Source: an uncultured bacterium
GTDB taxonomy: Bacteria > Bipolaricaulota > Bipolaricaulia > UBA7950 > UBA9294
Direction: 5' to 3'
DNA: 64,000 bases
Assembly (NCBI GenBank): GCA_903857865.1
Contig: CAIOGO010000017.1
Location: forward strand, 1 to 64,000
The position numbers and the translations under genes were made by a program. The notes beneath the pieces were generated by a model. That model was not told the origin of the DNA and searched no databases. It saw nothing but the letters and a program-made list of their open reading frames with translations. Shown here piece after piece: positions 9,117 to 15,672 of the stretch (the first letter of the stretch is position 1; every line of letters starts with the position of its first letter).

Positions 9117-10048
9117 GTCGTGTCTCCCGTTCGACAGACGCTACTCTCGTCGTCGCAGCAGGGTCCGCCCCGACTCTCCATTTCGAGTGTCGCGTGGCCG
9201 ATGCCGAAGCGCTTCACCTCTTCCTTCACGCGGCGGCGGGTTGCCGCGGCCTCCGCATGTGAATCGGTCTCGGAAATCACGACGTGGCCCGTCAGGACAT
9301 GGTGCTCCCCGTCCTGAGACCAGACGTGGACGTGATGGACGTCACACACGCCAGGCACGCCGCGGATCGCGTCCTCGACCTCGCGCACGTCAACATCGTC
9401 GGGAACTCCTTCGAGGAAGATGACGAGCGTTTCCCGCAGCCGCTTAGCGACGTTCCAAAGCACATACGTCGTGATGGCGATCGACAGGATGGGGTCGAGA
9501 ATCGGCAAGTCGAAGAAACGCATCACGAGGGCCGTGACGAGCACGGCGGCCCAGCTCAGCACATCCTCGAGAAGGTGCCACGTGACGAGCCGCTCGCTCA
9601 GGGAGCGCCCTCCGTGCATGCGGAGCGCCGCCAGGCCGTTGGCAACAATCCCAACGCCGGCCAGGATGAGCATTCCCGTCGCGTTCGTGGGCTCGGGAGC
9701 GATGAGGCGAGGCACCGCCATGAACAGAACGTAGATCCCGCCCGCCAGCAGGAGGATGGACATCACGAGCGCGCTCAGGAGCGAGAAGCGACGATACCCA
9801 AACGTGAAGACTGCGTCGCCCGTCCGGCGCGAAAGACGCTGAAATCGCCATCCGAGAGCGAGGGCCAGGCAGTCCCCGAGGTCGTGGAGCGCGTCGGACA
9901 AGACCGCGACGCTGTTCGTCCACAGCCCGCCGCCCACCTCGATCAGCGTGAACGCCAGGTTGAGGAAGAATGCGAAGCCAATGCGGCGCTCGGCGGACGA
10001 TCGGCGGCCGTGAGGATGATCGTAGTCGTGGTCGTGGTCGTGGGCCAT
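9113..10048 (-). CDS. Cation diffusion facilitator (CDF) metal efflux protein
   Basis: 311 residues. It starts with a metal-binding MAHDHDHDYDHPHG tail, followed by six membrane helices with the family signature SVAVLSDALHDLGDCLALALGW and a second site in WHLLEDVLSW. A cytoplasmic domain follows (VREVEDAIRGVPGVCDVHHV). The end, GGPCCDDESSVC, adds possible metal ligands. It should export Zn, Cd, Co or Mn in exchange for protons. I chose the ATG at 10048 (GGGAGGAAG upstream) over an upstream start at 10090 because the His-rich start is typical. It lies 28 bases downstream of arsR and overlaps DUF362 by four bases. Confidence 0.92.
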   Translation of the reverse strand: MAHDHDHDYDHPHGRRSSAERRIGFAFFLNLAFTLIEVGGGLWTNSVAVLSDALHDLGDCLALALGWRFQRLSRRTGDAVFTFGYRRFSLLSALVMSILLLAGGIYVLFMAVPRLIAPEPTNATGMLILAGVGIVANGLAALRMHGGRSLSERLVTWHLLEDVLSWAAVLVTALVMRFFDLPILDPILSIAITTYVLWNVAKRLRETLVIFLEGVPDDVDVREVEDAIRGVPGVCDVHHVHVWSQDGEHHVLTGHVVISETDSHAEAAATRRRVKEEVKRFGIGHATLEMESRGGPCCDDESSVCRTGDTT

Positions 10049-10076
10049 CGCGCCGCTTCCTCCCTCGTCGACTAGC

Positions 10077-10355
10077 CTACGGCGACTCAACTAGGTATTT
10101 CAGGAAGTCCTGGAATCTCTGTTCGAGCTGCTTCGTGTCGACCGAGTAGTACCGGTTCTGCGCGTCGCGACGCACGGCGACGAGATCCTGCTGCCGGAGA
10201 ACCTGGAGGTGCCGCGATACCGTCGGCCCGGCAAGCTCGAGCGCAGCCGTCAGCTCATCCACGGACATCTCTCCGTTCTGCGAAAGGAGCCTCAGGATGG
10301 CCGTTCGGGACCGACTGGATAAGGATTTGAAGAAGGTAGCATGCGGGTCGATCAT
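10077..10355 (-). CDS. ArsR/SmtB-family transcriptional repressor
   Basis: 92 residues, the usual size for the family. The winged helix is clear: LSSRSRTAILRLLSQNGEMS, VDELTAALELAGPTVSRHLQ (recognition helix), then LVAVRRDAQNRYYSVD (wing). There is no CxC metal site in the recognition-helix region, so metal sensing, if any, would use other residues. The start at 10355 has GGGAGG upstream. It heads the arsR-CDF-DUF362 operon and is expected to repress it. Its promoter faces that of the small peptide gene, and both share one operator-like region. Confidence 0.88.
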   Translation of the reverse strand: MIDPHATFFKSLSSRSRTAILRLLSQNGEMSVDELTAALELAGPTVSRHLQVLRQQDLVAVRRDAQNRYYSVDTKQLEQRFQDFLKYLVESP

Positions 10356-10397
10356 TCCGTTCCTCCCTACGCCGGCCCCGCCCCCCCGCCAAACCAC

Positions 10398-10458
10398 TTG
10401 ACAGGGCCTCATCTGTGAGTATAATGCCAAGTGCGCATCTAGACAAGTGCGCAATTAG
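10398..10458. promoter_or_regulatory. Face-to-face overlapping promoters with twin TGCGCA operator repeats
   Basis: Plus strand: TTGACA (10398-10403), 16-base spacer, TATAAT (10420-10425). Minus strand: TTGTCT (10446-10441), 17-base spacer, TATACT (10423-10418). The two -10 elements overlap by four bases. Two direct repeats, AAGTGCGCATCTAG (10429-10442) and AAGTGCGCAATTAG (10445-10458), are 16 bases apart and each contains the palindrome TGCGCA. They cover the minus promoter's -35 and spacer and the plus-strand transcription start, so one bound repressor could block both directions. Confidence 0.7.
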
Positions 10459-10483
10459 CAAGTCACCGAAGGAGGTGGCAAGA

Positions 10484-10552
10484 ATGACCAAGAAGCCAGC
10501 GGCGAAGAAGCCAGTGAAGTCAGCGAAGCCCGCACCGAAAAAGGGGAAGTAG
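10484..10552 (+). CDS. 22-residue Lys/Ala/Pro-rich basic peptide
   Basis: ATG at 10484 with GGAGGTGG seven bases upstream, 22 codons, TAG at 10550-10552. The peptide starts MTKKPAAKKPVKS and contains nine lysines and no acidic residue, so it is strongly basic and probably unstructured. It resembles the tails of histone H1-like proteins. Near-consensus promoter, strong ribosome site, own terminator (10565-10620) and divergent position from arsR argue for a real transcription unit. It is below the size cut-off of most gene callers. It could bind nucleic acid; alternatively the RNA is the functional product. No family is recognised. Confidence 0.55.
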   Translation: MTKKPAAKKPVKSAKPAPKKGK

Positions 10553-10564
10553 CTGGTTTGAGAA

Positions 10565-10620
10565 GACAGCAGCCTCCATACAAGCCCACCGAGAGTCTGA
10601 GGCTGCTGTCATCTTTGTTG
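10565..10620 (+). terminator. Rho-independent terminator of the small peptide unit
   Basis: GACAGCAGCCTC (10565-10576) and its exact complement GAGGCTGCTGTC (10599-10610) form a 12-bp stem with a 22-base loop, followed by ATCTTTGTTG. It lies 13 bases after the peptide stop. Confidence 0.7.
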
Positions 10621-10676
10621 GGGAAGGTTCGCGTGCCGGGTCTTCGGACGCGCCGTCCCACACGGATCCACAGACC

Positions 10677-11597
10677 ATGACCGAGAGACTGCGCATCGGA
10701 CTTGCCCTCGGCTCCGGCGGCGCGCGAGGAGCCGCACACACCGGCGTCCTGAAGGTTCTCGAACGAGAGGGCGTCCACCCCACGGTCGTTGCCGGTTCCA
10801 GCATCGGATCGCTCATCGGAGCCGCGTACGCCTCGGGAAAGCCCACGGCGGACATGGAGAAGGAGTGGCTCGCTGTCGGAGTCTCCAAGGTCTTGCGCGG
10901 CCTCATGCCTACGTTCCCGCGCGCCGGCTTGAGTTCGGGGCACGAACTGCGGAAGCTGCTCGTCGGCCTGTTCGGCGACGTGAGGATCGAGGATCTCCCC
11001 ATGCCGTTTGCGGCTGTGGCGTGCGATATCGATACGGGAGAGCCCGTGGTCCTACGCAGCGGCTCTCTCGCGGACGCGATCCTGGCATCCACAGCGATTC
11101 CCGGCATCTTTCATCCGGTTCGGTGGGAGTCACGCATTCTCGTGGATGGAGGCATGGTCGATCCTGTGCCGGTCAGCGTGTGCCGCGACCTCGGCGCCGA
11201 TCTCGTCATCGCGGTGGACATCACGGCGCGCCCCGTTCCAACGACACCGAGCAGCCGTACCGTGTGGAACAAGATCGGAGACCACGTCCACGAAGGATTG
11301 AGCCAGCAGGCGTGGATCCCGGCCAGCCTCACCGAGCTCCTCGACAGAACCTTCCGCGAGCGGCCGGAACGACCGTTGCCCGGCCTGTATAGCATCTTGA
11401 ACCAGTCCATCTCCATCTTATTGCAGGAGATCGTCCGACAGAGATTGGCTCTCGATCCGCCCGAGGTTCTCATCCGCCCGGACCTATCGCTATCGATCCT
11501 CAGCTTCCGCCAGGCGAAGGACGGTATCGAGGCGGGCGTCCGCGCCGCCGAGGCGGCGATGCCCCTTCTGCGGCAGCGACTGGCCGAGCATTCCTAG
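10677..11597 (+). CDS. Patatin-like phospholipase (RssA type)
   Basis: 306 residues. It has the glycine-rich oxyanion motif LGSGGARGAAHTGVL, the nucleophile elbow GSSIGS (Ser at about residue 43) and the catalytic Asp in DGGMVDPVPV. Together these form the Ser-Asp dyad of bacterial patatins such as RssA/YchK. It should hydrolyse acyl esters of phospholipids or related lipids in the cytoplasm or at the membrane face. There is no signal peptide. The ATG at 10677 has no good Shine-Dalgarno sequence. It follows the small peptide's terminator, so it is probably transcribed separately. Confidence 0.9.
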   Translation: MTERLRIGLALGSGGARGAAHTGVLKVLEREGVHPTVVAGSSIGSLIGAAYASGKPTADMEKEWLAVGVSKVLRGLMPTFPRAGLSSGHELRKLLVGLFGDVRIEDLPMPFAAVACDIDTGEPVVLRSGSLADAILASTAIPGIFHPVRWESRILVDGGMVDPVPVSVCRDLGADLVIAVDITARPVPTTPSSRTVWNKIGDHVHEGLSQQAWIPASLTELLDRTFRERPERPLPGLYSILNQSISILLQEIVRQRLALDPPEVLIRPDLSLSILSFRQAKDGIEAGVRAAEAAMPLLRQRLAEHS

Positions 11598-11666
11598 GGG
11601 AGAAGGCCTGCTCGCGCGCTTGCTCCTCGAGAGGTCTCGACCCATGATGCTGTCTGAGGTGAGCCG

Positions 11667-12131
11667 ATGAACGCACGATTCGTCTGTCTTATCGCGGTCG
11701 CCCTCGTTGCGACGGCCGTTCTCCCGTGGGTGGGGATCGCCGCGCAGGATCCGACCGTCGTCGTCTTCTATCGCGAGGGGTGCGAGGACTGCCTCCGCAT
11801 GGAACCCGTGCTCAGAGAGCTCGAGGCGCAGTACTCGAACCTCGGCTTCCGCTTCATCGAGTGGGCCGATCCCGACGCAACCCTACTGTGGATGCTCGCG
11901 GCTCGGTACGGCGTCCTACCATCGAAGTTCCCGGTGATCTTCGTGGGCAAGACCGCCATCGTGGGGAGCAGCCTATCGAACGAGCTTCTCCTCCGCTCCG
12001 CCGTGGAGGCGTGCGCTTCGTCCAACTGCCCGTCGCCGCTCGTGTCTCTCCACGCGTCGGCCATCCCTTGGGCCACGTTGTTGCTCGTCGGATTGGCGCT
12101 TCTCGTCCTCGCGGTTCTCCTCCTCGCGTGA
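11667..12131 (+). CDS. Exported thioredoxin-like protein with C-terminal membrane anchor
   Basis: 154 residues. Residues 1-25 are a signal sequence (LIAVALVATAVLPWVGIAA). A thioredoxin fold follows with a redox CEDC (YREGCEDCLRM), a cis-Pro region (SKFPVIFVGKTAIVG) and a second cysteine pair (ACASSNC). The last 25 residues are a membrane helix (WATLLLVGLALLVLAVLLLA). It is likely a periplasmic or extracytoplasmic disulfide oxidoreductase tethered to the membrane. GAGGTGAG upstream supports the ATG at 11667. No redox partner gene lies next to it. Confidence 0.75.
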   Translation: MNARFVCLIAVALVATAVLPWVGIAAQDPTVVVFYREGCEDCLRMEPVLRELEAQYSNLGFRFIEWADPDATLLWMLAARYGVLPSKFPVIFVGKTAIVGSSLSNELLLRSAVEACASSNCPSPLVSLHASAIPWATLLLVGLALLVLAVLLLA

Positions 12132-12510
12132 TGCCGTCCCGCGATGTCTGCGTCCGCCGAGACCGGTCCGTACGACCAAGGCCATGCGGAAGTTCGCGGC
12201 GAGCGTGATGGAACGGGCGAGAGCCCTCGATCCGGACTTCCTCGTCGCCCCCGAACGGACTTGAACTGCCGACGAACGGCGGCCGACCCGACAGTCATCT
12301 CGTCGCGGACCACGTCGCAGCCATCGATGGGATCAACCAAGAGGATCTTTCGTAGGGAGCCACGGCGGACTGCCTCCACCCGTCGCGAGGATCCCGAGCG
12401 GCAGGGGTTTGTCCTCGCGCGGTGGATACGCTCGTCGGCGCGCGATTCGATGGAGTCGACCTCGATTGAGTCAGCGCGTACGAAATGTTCAGGGACTCGC
12501 CCCAGCGGGG
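12132..12510. other. Intergenic region, no convincing gene
   Basis: 379 bases between the thioredoxin-like gene and the 3' end of the small membrane protein gene. Open frames here have neither ribosome sites nor recognisable products. A 26-codon frame from an ATG at 12184 was seen but cannot be supported. Confidence 0.4.
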
Positions 12511-12690
12511 CTAGGGAAGATCCTTGCGGTCCTTCTTGTCCTCGCTCCCTGGACGGCGTTCGTCGTCTTCGGGGCGATGAGAGTGATCCTGGCGCGTCCA
12601 GAGGTAGCTCTTCACGGCGAAGTAGAGGGCGGCAACTCCGCAGACTCCAAGGACAACGATGATGACGGCGGCTCCCGCGGTGATCGGCAT
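12511..12690 (-). CDS. Small single-pass membrane protein
   Basis: 59 residues. An N-terminal membrane helix (AAVIIVVLGVCGVAALYF) is followed by a short charged cytoplasmic tail (EDDERRPGSEDKKDRKDLP). I chose the ATG at 12690, which has GAGGAGG about 11 bases upstream, inside the 3' end of the nucleoside phosphorylase gene. An alternative ATG at 12723 overlaps that gene and lacks a ribosome site. It lies seven bases downstream of the phosphorylase stop, so the two are probably cotranscribed. No family is recognised and the function is unknown. Confidence 0.5.
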   Translation of the reverse strand: MPITAGAAVIIVVLGVCGVAALYFAVKSYLWTRQDHSHRPEDDERRPGSEDKKDRKDLP

Positions 12691-12697
12691 GGCGAGT

Positions 12698-13501
12698 TCA
12701 GCCTCCTCTTGCGTGCGCGCCATCCGTCGGCGCTCGTCCGATGATAGCGGATCTCCCGGCGAGAGGTGCCGTAGCAGACGCGAGGTGAGCCACGGCATCG
12801 AGCGCGACGGCGATCTCCCGATCGATGGCGGCCCTGACTAGGTCCTTGTGGGGGTCGTGGTCGCCGGACGCGGCACGCCGAGCATCTCCGTCGATAGTGA
12901 CGATCGCCCCCGTCCGCACCCGCCGCAGCGTGCCGACGACGAACAGGGCCGAGCACTCCATCTCGACGCAGATCGCGCCCGCCGCGGCGTAGGTCTCGAA
13001 TCCCAGATCGATCACGCCGCGGTAGAATGCATCGACGGAGACGCCGATCCCGCGGTGCGCGCGGCCTCCACGCGCGTTCGCCGCGCTCCACAGAGCCGCC
13101 GAGACGTCCGCATCCGCAATGGCCGGCATCTCAAGCGGCACGAGTTGGCGCGACACGCCTTCGCCGCGCGCTGCGCCAAGCACAACGACGAGGTCCCCCG
13201 TCACGACGTCGTCCGTGAGTGACCCTGCCGTGCCGACGCGAATCAGCGTTCGAGCCCCGGCCCGGATCGCCTCCTCGTACGCGATCACCGCGCCCGCCGC
13301 GCCGACGCCGGCCGACGTGACCCCGACCGGGACTCCACGATACGTACCGAGGAAGGTGTGATACTCGCGGTTGGCGGCAATCTGCCGCGCCCCGTCCAGA
13401 CTCTCGGCGATTCTCGCCGCGCGCTGGGGGTCTCCAGGAACGAGCACGTATGCCGGCAGGTCCCCGGAATTAAGAAGAAGATGAGGAAGCTTCTGAGCCA
13501 T
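12698..13501 (-). CDS. Nucleoside (uridine-type) phosphorylase
   Basis: 267 residues, the usual size for the hexameric PNP/UDP phosphorylase family. The motifs are clear: AYVLVPGDPQRAARIAESLDG (phosphate-binding GDPxR), NREYHTFLGTYRGVPVGVTSAGVGA, LIRVGTAGSL, and the nucleoside-binding VEMECSALFVVG. It cleaves ribonucleosides with phosphate to give base and ribose 1-phosphate. The uridine-type pattern is favoured but purine specificity cannot be excluded. The start at 13501 has GGAGGTG immediately upstream. The small membrane protein gene follows directly. Confidence 0.88.
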   Translation of the reverse strand: MAQKLPHLLLNSGDLPAYVLVPGDPQRAARIAESLDGARQIAANREYHTFLGTYRGVPVGVTSAGVGAAGAVIAYEEAIRAGARTLIRVGTAGSLTDDVVTGDLVVVLGAARGEGVSRQLVPLEMPAIADADVSAALWSAANARGGRAHRGIGVSVDAFYRGVIDLGFETYAAAGAICVEMECSALFVVGTLRRVRTGAIVTIDGDARRAASGDHDPHKDLVRAAIDREIAVALDAVAHLASATAPLAGRSAIIGRAPTDGAHARGG

Positions 13502-13616
13502 GCACACCTCCGCGCAACGCACTCCCGTGCGCTGATTCTACTCCTGGCAACACGGGGAGAGCCATCGCGCCGCTCCGCGAGCTCCCCGCTGGTTCGCCTC
13601 CGTCCGTCTCCCTTCG

Positions 13617-13622
13617 TAGGCT
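13617..13622 (+). promoter_or_regulatory. -10 element of the phosphodiesterase gene
   Basis: TAGGCT ends five bases before the ATG at 13628, with TTCGCC about 18 bases upstream as a weak -35. No Shine-Dalgarno sequence is present between them, again a leaderless arrangement. Confidence 0.28.
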
Positions 13623-13627
13623 GATGC

Positions 13628-14167
13628 ATGGGGCCGAGAACGCACCGGATCGGCGTGATCGCGGACACGCACGTTCCGAGCGCACTTCGCTGCCTGCCGA
13701 ACTCTCTGGCCGCCGCGCTCGCCGGCGTCGACCGCATCGTCCACGCCGGGGACCTCATCTCTCTCTCCGTCCTCGACGAGCTGAATGCTATCGCTCCGAC
13801 AACGGCCGTGGTCGGCAACTGCGATCCGCCGGAGGTCGCACGGCACTTGTCCGCGCGGGCGACGGTCGAGATCGCCGGCCGCCGCGTGGGTATCCAGCAC
13901 GGCCACCAGAGCCATTTCCTACAGAACCAGTACGTCGCGTACAGCTACGGCGCCCCCGAGTTCGATCTCTTCTACCAAGCGATGGCAACCCAGCTTCCCG
14001 ACGCCGACGTCATCGTCTTCGGCCATTTCCACGCGCCGATGGTGCGGGAGTGGCACGGAATCCTGTTCGTCAACCCGGGCTCGGTCGCTCCGCCGCACGC
14101 CCGCCCGACGTTCGCGGTGCTCGAGATCGGCGAGCGCCTCATCGCGCGCATGAATCTCCTGGCGTAA
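13628..14167 (+). CDS. YfcE/MJ0936-type metallophosphodiesterase
   Basis: 179 residues. The calcineurin-like metal motifs are complete: IGVIADTHVPSA (DxH), IVHAGDLIS (GD), AVVGNCDPPE (GNCD), IQHGHQ (H) and DVIVFGHFHAPM (GHFH), then the ending NPGSVAPPHARPTFAVLEI. Family members are Mn/Ni-dependent phosphodiesterases acting on small substrates such as bis-pNPP in vitro; the natural substrate is unknown. The alpha/beta hydrolase gene follows after 22 bases and may be cotranscribed. Confidence 0.92.
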   Translation: MGPRTHRIGVIADTHVPSALRCLPNSLAAALAGVDRIVHAGDLISLSVLDELNAIAPTTAVVGNCDPPEVARHLSARATVEIAGRRVGIQHGHQSHFLQNQYVAYSYGAPEFDLFYQAMATQLPDADVIVFGHFHAPMVREWHGILFVNPGSVAPPHARPTFAVLEIGERLIARMNLLA

Positions 14168-14189
14168 GATCTTGCGCGAGGATCCAGCG

Positions 14190-14948
14190 ATGCCATACGC
14201 GATCAACGCCGATGTCCGCATTCACTATCAGGTCGTGGGAACCGGCCCGCCTCTCGTACTCCACCATTGGACGTTCTCGTCGCTCGACGCCTGGTACGAA
14301 CTCGGCTACGTCGACGCGCTGGCGAACGAACACCGACTGATCCTGATCGACTCCCGCGGGCACGGGAAGAGCGACGCGCCGCACGACGCAGCCGCGTACC
14401 GACCCGAGTCGCGCGTCGGCGACGTCGTCGCCGTGCTCGACGCGCTTGGCGTGGGGGCGGCAAGCTTCTTCGGATACTCCATGGGCGGATGGATCGGTTT
14501 CTGCTGCGCGAAGTACGCGCCGGGCCGCTTCCCCACGTTCGTCCTCGGCGGACAACACCCGTACGCCCAGAGCATGGAGGACGCGCGCAGTTGGCTTCGC
14601 GTCGGCGAGGAACGGGGAGGAGATGCATTCATCGATCTGTGGGAGAGCAACGTTGGCGCCCTCCTCCCTTCGCAGCAAGAGCGGATGCGATCGTTCGACT
14701 TCACGGCCATGATCGCCGCGGCCCAGGATCGAGTGAGCCTGGAGTCGATTCTGCGCGGGATCGACGCGCCGTGCCTGTTGTTCGCTGGGACGAATGACGC
14801 CGCCCACTCGCTGGCCGACCGGGCGGCCGGGCAGATTCCGCGCGGGCAGTGCGTGTCCTTGCCCGGCCTCGACCATGCGGAGACCATCGCGCGGTGCGAC
14901 CTCATCGCACCCTTGGTGCTTGAGTTCCTGAAGACGGCGAACGCCTAG
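14190..14948 (+). CDS. Alpha/beta hydrolase
   Basis: 252 residues. It shows the strand-turn start IHYQVVGTGPPLVLHHW, RLILIDSRGHGKSD, the nucleophile elbow GYSMGG (Ser at about residue 99), and a late acid/histidine pair (FAGTNDAAH and GLDHAETI). These fit esterase/lipase-like or haloperoxidase-like hydrolases. The substrate cannot be told. The ATG at 14190 has GAGGAT seven bases upstream and is preferred over a TTG at 14172. Confidence 0.88.
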   Translation: MPYAINADVRIHYQVVGTGPPLVLHHWTFSSLDAWYELGYVDALANEHRLILIDSRGHGKSDAPHDAAAYRPESRVGDVVAVLDALGVGAASFFGYSMGGWIGFCCAKYAPGRFPTFVLGGQHPYAQSMEDARSWLRVGEERGGDAFIDLWESNVGALLPSQQERMRSFDFTAMIAAAQDRVSLESILRGIDAPCLLFAGTNDAAHSLADRAAGQIPRGQCVSLPGLDHAETIARCDLIAPLVLEFLKTANA

Positions 14949-15004
14949 GATCGCGCAAGGGAAAGGCTCCTGCCGAGAGTGCCGCACCAACAGCTCACCT
15001 CGTC

Positions 15005-15033
15005 TCGATTTCCGCCTCCCGCCGCGCTATGCT
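15005..15033 (+). promoter_or_regulatory. Promoter of the GNAT-tex pair, leaderless geometry
   Basis: TCGATT (15005-15010), 17-base spacer, TATGCT (15028-15033), then six bases to the ATG at 15040. Confidence 0.35.
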
Positions 15034-15039
15034 CGATCC

Positions 15040-15672
15040 ATGACCTCGAGGCGATCTCGAAAGGCGGCCCAAGAGAGCGGGACGAGAACCGACGTCAAGA
15101 AGCCCGCCATGGAACAGGACGTCTTCCGCGGGAAGCACGTGCGCTTGACGATTCTGCGCAAGGACGACGCCGCGACCGTCGCGCGCTGGACCGAAGACGG
15201 CGGGTACTTGCGCCTGCAGGACACCGGAGTCGCTCGGCCGGAGAGCGAGGAATCGATCGCGGCGGACATCGAGCGGGACAACGAGTCGACGACGACGTTC
15301 GCGTTTGCCATCCGCCGCATCGCCGACGACGCCCTCCTCGGAACCGTCGGGCTGTTCGACGTCGAGTGGGCCAACCGAACCGCGTGGGTCGGCATCGGCC
15401 TCGGCGACCGCGCCGACTGGAACCAGGGGTACGGCAGCGAAGCCATGGAACTCGCCGCCCGCTACGCGTTCGACGAGTTGAACCTGCACCGACTGCAGTT
15501 GACGGTCATCGACTACAACCCGCGCGCCATCGCGATGTACGAGAGGCTCGGCTTCGTGCGCGAGGGCAACTACCGCGAGTTCGGCGAGCGAGACGGAGCG
15601 CGGTACGACCTCTTCTTGTACGGTCTCCTGCGGCCGGAGTGGCGAGAGAGAACTCGCGGAGCCTCCTCGTGA
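15040..15672 (+). CDS. RimJ/RimL-type GNAT N-acetyltransferase
   Basis: 210 residues. After a basic N-terminal tail of about 24 residues the fold starts at FRGKHVRLTILRKDDAATVA. The acetyl-CoA loop is read as GDRADWNQGYGSEAM (Q/R-x-x-G-x-G/A pattern) and is followed by LHRLQLTVIDYNPRAIAMYERLGFVREG, the classic GNAT end. The acceptor could be a protein N-terminus or a small molecule. The stop overlaps the tex start by one base (TGATG), so translation is coupled. Confidence 0.88.
   Translation: MTSRRSRKAAQESGTRTDVKKPAMEQDVFRGKHVRLTILRKDDAATVARWTEDGGYLRLQDTGVARPESEESIAADIERDNESTTTFAFAIRRIADDALLGTVGLFDVEWANRTAWVGIGLGDRADWNQGYGSEAMELAARYAFDELNLHRLQLTVIDYNPRAIAMYERLGFVREGNYREFGERDGARYDLFLYGLLRPEWRERTRGASS

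Noticed and set aside
12184-12264. 26-codon plus-strand frame after the thioredoxin-like gene
   Set aside because: No ribosome site, no promoter and no recognisable product.
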